Assembly: GCA_937863915.1 (NCBI GenBank) | Contig: CALMID010000007.1 | Coordinates: forward strand, 1 to 11,697 | Source of the DNA: an uncultured Pseudomonas sp. | Lineage (GTDB): Bacteria > Pseudomonadota > Gammaproteobacteria > Pseudomonadales > Pseudomonadaceae | Reading direction: 5' to 3' | Length of the DNA stretch: 11,697 nucleotides | Shown: piece by piece, positions 8,860 to 11,697 of the stretch | Numbering within the stretch: position 1 is the first letter of the stretch | Layout: every line of letters starts with the position of its first letter | Translations under genes and position numbers: made by a program | The notes under the pieces: generated by a model | Database searches by the model: none | Seen by the model: the letters and a program-made list of their open reading frames with translations, nothing else | Told to the model about the DNA's origin: nothing

Positions 8860-8871
8860 ACAATCGGGGCT
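8860..8871. repeat. 12-base motif ACAATCGGGGCT, copy 2 (tsaD-rpsU gap)
   Basis: Second exact copy of the motif at 7202-7213, eight bases upstream of the tsaD start as read on the minus strand. On the plus strand it would give a CACAAT -10-like element facing rpsU. Confidence 0.5.
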
Positions 8872-8894
8872 ACCAAAGAGGCGCGCATGATAAT

Positions 8895-8905
8895 GCGTCG
8901 TCCAT
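8895..8905. repeat. 11-base direct repeat GCGTCGTCCAT, copy 1
   Basis: The exact 11-mer recurs at 9010-9020. This copy lies upstream of the predicted rpsU -35 and overlaps the palindrome at 8898-8912. Confidence 0.45.
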
Positions 8906-8912
8906 CGGACGA
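8898..8912. repeat. Short palindrome in the tsaD-rpsU divergent region
   Basis: TCGTCC (8898-8903), loop ATC, GGACGA (8907-8912) form a perfect 6-bp inverted repeat between the divergent tsaD and rpsU genes. It could be an operator half-site pair or a small hairpin in the tsaD leader. No known regulator site is recognised. Confidence 0.4.
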
Positions 8913-8936
8913 ACCAGCGCTTTTCGATCAGAGGCT

Positions 8937-8965
8937 TTGCATTCCGCGCGATCTGGCGTTAATAT
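8937..8965 (+). promoter_or_regulatory. Predicted sigma-70 promoter of the rpsU-dnaG-rpoD operon
   Basis: TTGCAT (8937-8942) and TAATAT (8960-8965) are separated by exactly 17 bases. The -10 matches the consensus at four of six positions; the -35 has the TTG core. Transcription would begin near 8972, giving an rpsU leader of about 77 bases. The spacing and location support this, but both hexamers are imperfect. Confidence 0.55.
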
Positions 8966-9009
8966 CCGCAGCCCTTGAAATCGACGTATTCCCGTGCCCT
9001 TGCCGGATC

Positions 9010-9020
9010 GCGTCGTCCAT
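9010..9020. repeat. 11-base direct repeat GCGTCGTCCAT, copy 2
   Basis: The second copy lies in the predicted rpsU mRNA leader, 14 bases before the ribosome-binding site. After the 11-mer both copies continue with CGG, here after one extra T. Confidence 0.45.
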
Positions 9021-9048
9021 TCGGTAAAACAGTGAAGGTACGACCTGG

Positions 9049-9264
9049 ATGCCAGCCGTCAAAGTTAAAGAGAACGAACCCTTCGACGTAGCTCTGCGTC
9101 GTTTCAAGCGCTCCTGCGAAAAGGCCGGTGTTCTGGCCGAAGTGCGCAGCCGCGAATTCTACGAAAAGCCGACCACTGAGCGTAAGCGCAAAGCTGCCGC
9201 TGCAGTGAAGCGTCACGCCAAGAAAGTGCAGCGCGAACAGCGCCGTCGCGAGCGCCTGTACTGA
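9049..9264 (+). CDS. rpsU: 30S ribosomal protein bS21
   Basis: bS21 is a small basic protein of the 30S subunit located near the anti-Shine-Dalgarno end of 16S rRNA and needed for efficient initiation. The product is 71 residues, the standard length, beginning [20 protein letters not shown] and ending in a highly basic helix with [23 protein letters not shown] 9049 has GAAGG at 9034-9038, ten bases upstream. It is the first gene of the macromolecular synthesis operon. A terminator lies between it and dnaG, which fits the much greater need for S21 than for primase. Confidence 0.98.
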   Translation: MPAVKVKENEPFDVALRRFKRSCEKAGVLAEVRSREFYEKPTTERKRKAAAAVKRHAKKVQREQRRRERLY

Positions 9265-9295
9265 GTTATCAGTCGCGCACTTGACGCCCCGCATG

Positions 9296-9316
9296 ACCCG
9301 GCTCCGGCCGGGTTTT
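9296..9316 (+). terminator. Intrinsic terminator between rpsU and dnaG (partial readthrough expected)
   Basis: ACCCGGC (9296-9302), loop TCCG, GCCGGGT (9307-9313) form a perfect 7-bp GC-rich stem directly followed by TTT (a TTTT run counting the last stem base), then GCATTT. It lies 31 bases after the rpsU stop. A terminator at this place is well known in the E. coli operon, where it lowers dnaG transcription. The short T tract suggests leaky termination, which is needed if dnaG has no promoter of its own. Confidence 0.8.
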
Positions 9317-9371
9317 GCATTTCTGGGCAAAAGATTTCCGTGACCCTCCGCCTGGCAGTATCCTCCCGCCC

Positions 9372-11327
9372 ATGGCCGGCATGATTCCGCAATCCTTCAT
9401 CGATGACCTTCTCAACCGCACCGACATCGTCGAGGTGGTGGGTTCGCGCATCCAGCTGAAAAAGGCCGGCAAGAACTACAGCGCACGCTGCCCCTTCCAT
9501 AACGAGAAGACGCCCTCGTTCAGTGTCAGCCCGGACAAGCAGTTCTACTACTGCTTCGGCTGCGGCGCAGGCGGCAACGCCCTCGGTTTCGTCATGGACC
9601 ATGACAACCTGGATTTCATTCAGGCCGTCGAGGACCTGGCCAAGCGCGCCGGCATGGATGTCCCCCGGGAAGAAGGTCGCAGCAATAAGCCTCGGCAACC
9701 CACCGACTCTCCGCTTTACCCGCTGCTGACTGCCGCTGCCGACTACTACCGCCAGGCCCTGAAGAGCCACCCCAGCCGTCAGGCGGCGGTGAACTACCTG
9801 AAAGGCCGCGGCCTGACCGGCGAGATCGCCCGCGATTTCGGCCTCGGCTTCGCCCCGCCGGGCTGGGACAACCTGCTCAAGCACCTGGGCGGCGACGCCT
9901 TGCAGATCAAGGCGATGATCGATGCCGGCCTGCTGATCGAGAACGCCGAAACCGGCAAACGCTACGACCGCTTTCGCGACCGCGTGATGTTCCCCATCCG
10001 CGACAGCCGCGGACGCATCATCGCCTTTGGCGGCCGCGTACTCGGCGACGACAAGCCGAAATACCTGAACTCCCCGGAAACCCCGGTCTTTCACAAGGGC
10101 CAGGAACTCTACGGCCTGTTTGAAGCACGCAAGAACAACCGCGACCTCGACGAGATCATGGTGGTCGAAGGTTACATGGACGTCATTGCCCTGGCTCAGC
10201 AAGGCCTGCGCAACGCCGTAGCGACACTCGGCACAGCCACCAGCGAAGAACACATCAAGCGCCTGTTCCGCCTGGTACCGAGCATTCTGTTCTGCTTCGA
10301 CGGCGACCAGGCCGGGCGCAAGGCCGCCTGGCGCGCACTGGAAGCGGTCATGCCCAACCTGCAGGACGGCCGCCGCGCGCGCTTCCTGTTCCTCCCAGAA
10401 GGCGAGGACCCGGACAGCCTGGTGCGCGCCGAAGGCCCCGATGCCTTCCGCGCACGCCTCAACCAGCAGGCCCAGCCGCTGGCCGATTACTTCTTCCAGC
10501 AACTGATGGACGAGGCCGACCCGCGCTCCCTGGAAGGCAAGGCACACCTGGCCACGTTGGCCACCCCGCTGATCGAGAAGATTCCCGGCAACAACCTGCG
10601 CACCCTGATGCGTCAGCGCCTGAGCGAACTGACCGGACTCAGCGCCCAGCCCGCCAGCACAGCCGCAGCACCTGCTCGCCACAGCAGCCCGAGCGACGAC
10701 TACCACCACGCCGGCGACGACAGCTACTACGACAGTGCTCCCACCTATGAGCACTACGAAGCTCCGCCCAGCTACGTGCAAAGCCCTCCACCGGCGCGCG
10801 AAGGCCGCAGCAAGGGCAACTGGAAGAAAGGCGACAAACCCTGGCAACGCAAAGGCGACGACTTCCAGCCCCGCGTCCCCCGCACCGCCGTCAGCGTCGA
10901 ATCGCCAACCCTGAGCGCCTTGCGCACCCTGCTGCAGAACCCGCAGCTGGCGCTAAAGGTCGAGGACGCCAGCCATTTCGCCGCCGAAAACGACCTCTAC
11001 GCCCAGCTCCTGGTCGCCCTGCTGGAAGCGCTGCAGAAGAACCCGCGCCTGACCACCCTGCAACTGATCGCCCGCTGGCACGGCACCGAACAGGGGCGCC
11101 TGCTGCGCGCCATGGCGGAAAAGGAATGGCTGATTTCGGCCGACAACCTTGAACAACAGTTTTTCGACACTATAACTACCTTGGCAGCCCGCCAACGCGA
11201 GCAGCGCCTGGAACATTTGCTGCGCAAGGCACGTCAAAGTGACTTGAGCAGCGACGAGAAAGAGCAGCTACGCGAGCTGCTGACCCGCCAGACCTCCCCC
11301 GCCACACCGTCCTCAACTGGCGCCTGA
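9372..11327 (+). CDS. dnaG: DNA primase DnaG
   Basis: DnaG makes the RNA primers for replication and is recruited by the DnaB helicase. From ATG 9372 the protein is 651 residues, beginning MAGMIPQSFIDDLLNRTDIV as in other pseudomonads; the frame is open upstream but the terminator lies there. The N-terminal CHC2 zinc-binding domain uses C40, H43, C61 and C64 (CPFH...CFGC). The catalytic core follows, with the TOPRIM signature E266-GYMD270 and F309-D310-G-D312-QAGRKAA, equivalent to E. coli E265, D309 and D311. Residues about 426-507 form a low-complexity linker rich in Ser, Tyr, His, Pro and then Lys/Arg. The C-terminal helicase-binding domain begins near residue 508 (SALRTLLQNPQLAL). No Shine-Dalgarno sequence precedes the start, which fits the low expression known for dnaG. 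It lies between rpsU and rpoD. Confidence 0.97.
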   Translation: MAGMIPQSFIDDLLNRTDIVEVVGSRIQLKKAGKNYSARCPFHNEKTPSFSVSPDKQFYYCFGCGAGGNALGFVMDHDNLDFIQAVEDLAKRAGMDVPREEGRSNKPRQPTDSPLYPLLTAAADYYRQALKSHPSRQAAVNYLKGRGLTGEIARDFGLGFAPPGWDNLLKHLGGDALQIKAMIDAGLLIENAETGKRYDRFRDRVMFPIRDSRGRIIAFGGRVLGDDKPKYLNSPETPVFHKGQELYGLFEARKNNRDLDEIMVVEGYMDVIALAQQGLRNAVATLGTATSEEHIKRLFRLVPSILFCFDGDQAGRKAAWRALEAVMPNLQDGRRARFLFLPEGEDPDSLVRAEGPDAFRARLNQQAQPLADYFFQQLMDEADPRSLEGKAHLATLATPLIEKIPGNNLRTLMRQRLSELTGLSAQPASTAAAPARHSSPSDDYHHAGDDSYYDSAPTYEHYEAPPSYVQSPPPAREGRSKGNWKKGDKPWQRKGDDFQPRVPRTAVSVESPTLSALRTLLQNPQLALKVEDASHFAAENDLYAQLLVALLEALQKNPRLTTLQLIARWHGTEQGRLLRAMAEKEWLISADNLEQQFFDTITTLAARQREQRLEHLLRKARQSDLSSDEKEQLRELLTRQTSPATPSSTGA

Positions 11328-11328
11328 G

Positions 11329-11363
11329 GCCGCGAGTCGGGTATAATCCTCGGCTTATTTTTT
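11329..11363 (+). terminator. Possible weak terminator or attenuator at the dnaG-rpoD junction
   Basis: GCCGCGAG (11329-11336) can pair with CTCGGC (11349-11354) if two bases bulge, giving a 6-bp stem with a 12-base loop. It is followed at once by TTATTTTTT (11355-11363). The T tract is good and the stem mediocre. It starts right after the dnaG stop. The loop contains the rpoD -10 element. Confidence 0.4.
11342..11347 (+). promoter_or_regulatory. Consensus -10 element of an rpoD promoter
   Basis: TATAAT is a perfect -10 match, 47 bases before the rpoD ATG and inside the dnaG-rpoD gap. No recognisable -35 hexamer lies 16-19 bases upstream (the region reads CTGGCGCCT) and no TGn extended element is present. 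The promoter may be weak or activator-assisted. Transcription would start near 11354. Confidence 0.55.
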
Positions 11364-11394
11364 GCCCGCCAAGACCTTCAGTGGATAGGGTGTT

Positions 11395-11697
11395 ATGTCG
11401 AAAGAACAGCAGTCACGCTTGAAAGAGTTGATCACCCGCGGTCGTGAGCAGGGCTACCTGACTTACGCCGAGGTCAACGACCACCTGCCGGAAGATATTT
11501 CCGATCCGGAACAGGTCGAAGACATCATTCGCATGATCAACGACATGGGCATCAACGTATTCGAGACCGCCCCGGATGCGGATGCTCTGTTGCTGGCCGA
11601 AGCCGATACCGACGAAGCCGCCGCCGAAGAAGCTGCTGCCGCCCTGGCCGCCGTTGAAACCGACATCGGCCGCACCACCGACCCGGTGCGCATGTAC
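11395..11697 (+). CDS. rpoD: RNA polymerase primary sigma factor RpoD (sigma-70), 3'-truncated by window edge
   Basis: RpoD directs RNA polymerase to housekeeping promoters. Only the first 101 codons are in the window, with no stop. ATG 11395 starts MSKEQQSRLKELITRGREQG; a purine-rich GGATAGGG (11383-11390) precedes it by four bases. The visible part is region 1.1, with YLTYAEVNDHLPEDISDPEQ and IIRMINDMGINVFE, then the Ala/Glu-rich linker (EADTDEAAAEEAAAALAAVE), and the first residues of region 1.2 (TDPVRMY). The sequence is nearly what I remember for P. aeruginosa RpoD, which supports the genus assignment. It is the last gene of the macromolecular synthesis operon, with its own candidate promoter at 11342-11347. 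Confidence 0.97.
   Translation, partial: MSKEQQSRLKELITRGREQGYLTYAEVNDHLPEDISDPEQVEDIIRMINDMGINVFETAPDADALLLAEADTDEAAAEEAAAALAAVETDIGRTTDPVRMY

Noticed and set aside
7886..8890. 334-codon open frame on the plus strand opposite tsaD
   Set aside because: The opposite strand encodes TsaD with all metal ligands; this frame has Gln/His/Gly-rich composition and no recognisable motif.
8953..8971. Possible LexA box (CTG...CAG) at the rpsU promoter, as known in E. coli
   Set aside because: The gap between CTG and CAG is 13 bases rather than 10, and the inner bases lack the alternating AT pattern.
9213..10847. 544-codon open frame on the minus strand opposite dnaG
   Set aside because: It covers the zinc and TOPRIM domains of DnaG, has Ala/Val-rich shadow composition, and has no recognisable domain.

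Overview
The window looks like chromosomal core sequence from a GC-rich gammaproteobacterium, most likely Pseudomonas sensu lato. Protein sequences and gene order both point there. The order prkA, yeaH, spoVR, a small lipoprotein-like gene, cca, folK-like, folB, plsY, tsaD, rpsU, dnaG, rpoD matches, from memory, the PA0588-PA0576 region of P. aeruginosa. I see no mobile element, CRISPR array, tRNA, rRNA or phage gene, and base composition is even throughout.

Layout. (1) Bases 1-4433, plus strand: the stress-associated operon prkA (5' end missing), yeaH and spoVR/ycgB. A GC-rich hairpin separates the first two genes and an ATGA overlap joins the last two. (2) 4495-6305, plus strand: a small probable lipoprotein (DUF4136-like) and cca, the tRNA CCA-adding enzyme. 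(3) 6292-7184, minus strand: folB and a folK-like gene, overlapping each other; the folK-like gene also overlaps the end of cca by 14 bases. (4) 7236-7805, plus strand: plsY, divergent from folB. (5) 7826-8851, minus strand: tsaD, convergent with plsY. (6) 9049-11697, plus strand: the macromolecular synthesis operon rpsU-dnaG-rpoD, with rpoD cut by the window end after 101 codons.

How the genes work together. The prkA-yeaH-spoVR trio is a conserved but biochemically poorly understood set: a AAA+-type kinase, a von Willebrand A-like protein and a SpoVR protein. Cca and TsaD both act on tRNA (CCA end; t6A37). FolB and the FolK-like protein fall on consecutive steps of folate synthesis. PlsY makes lysophosphatidic acid for phospholipids. 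The rpsU-dnaG-rpoD operon ties translation, replication priming and transcription together; here it has a recognisable promoter, an intrinsic terminator between rpsU and dnaG, and a consensus -10 element in front of rpoD.

No clearly new system is visible. The items most worth checking are the undefined PrkA/YeaH/SpoVR machine, the FolK-like protein that lacks several residues of canonical HPPK, the terminator-like hairpin whose loop holds the rpoD -10 box, and short repeats in the two divergent promoter regions. Strain-specific novelty cannot be judged without comparison to other genomes.
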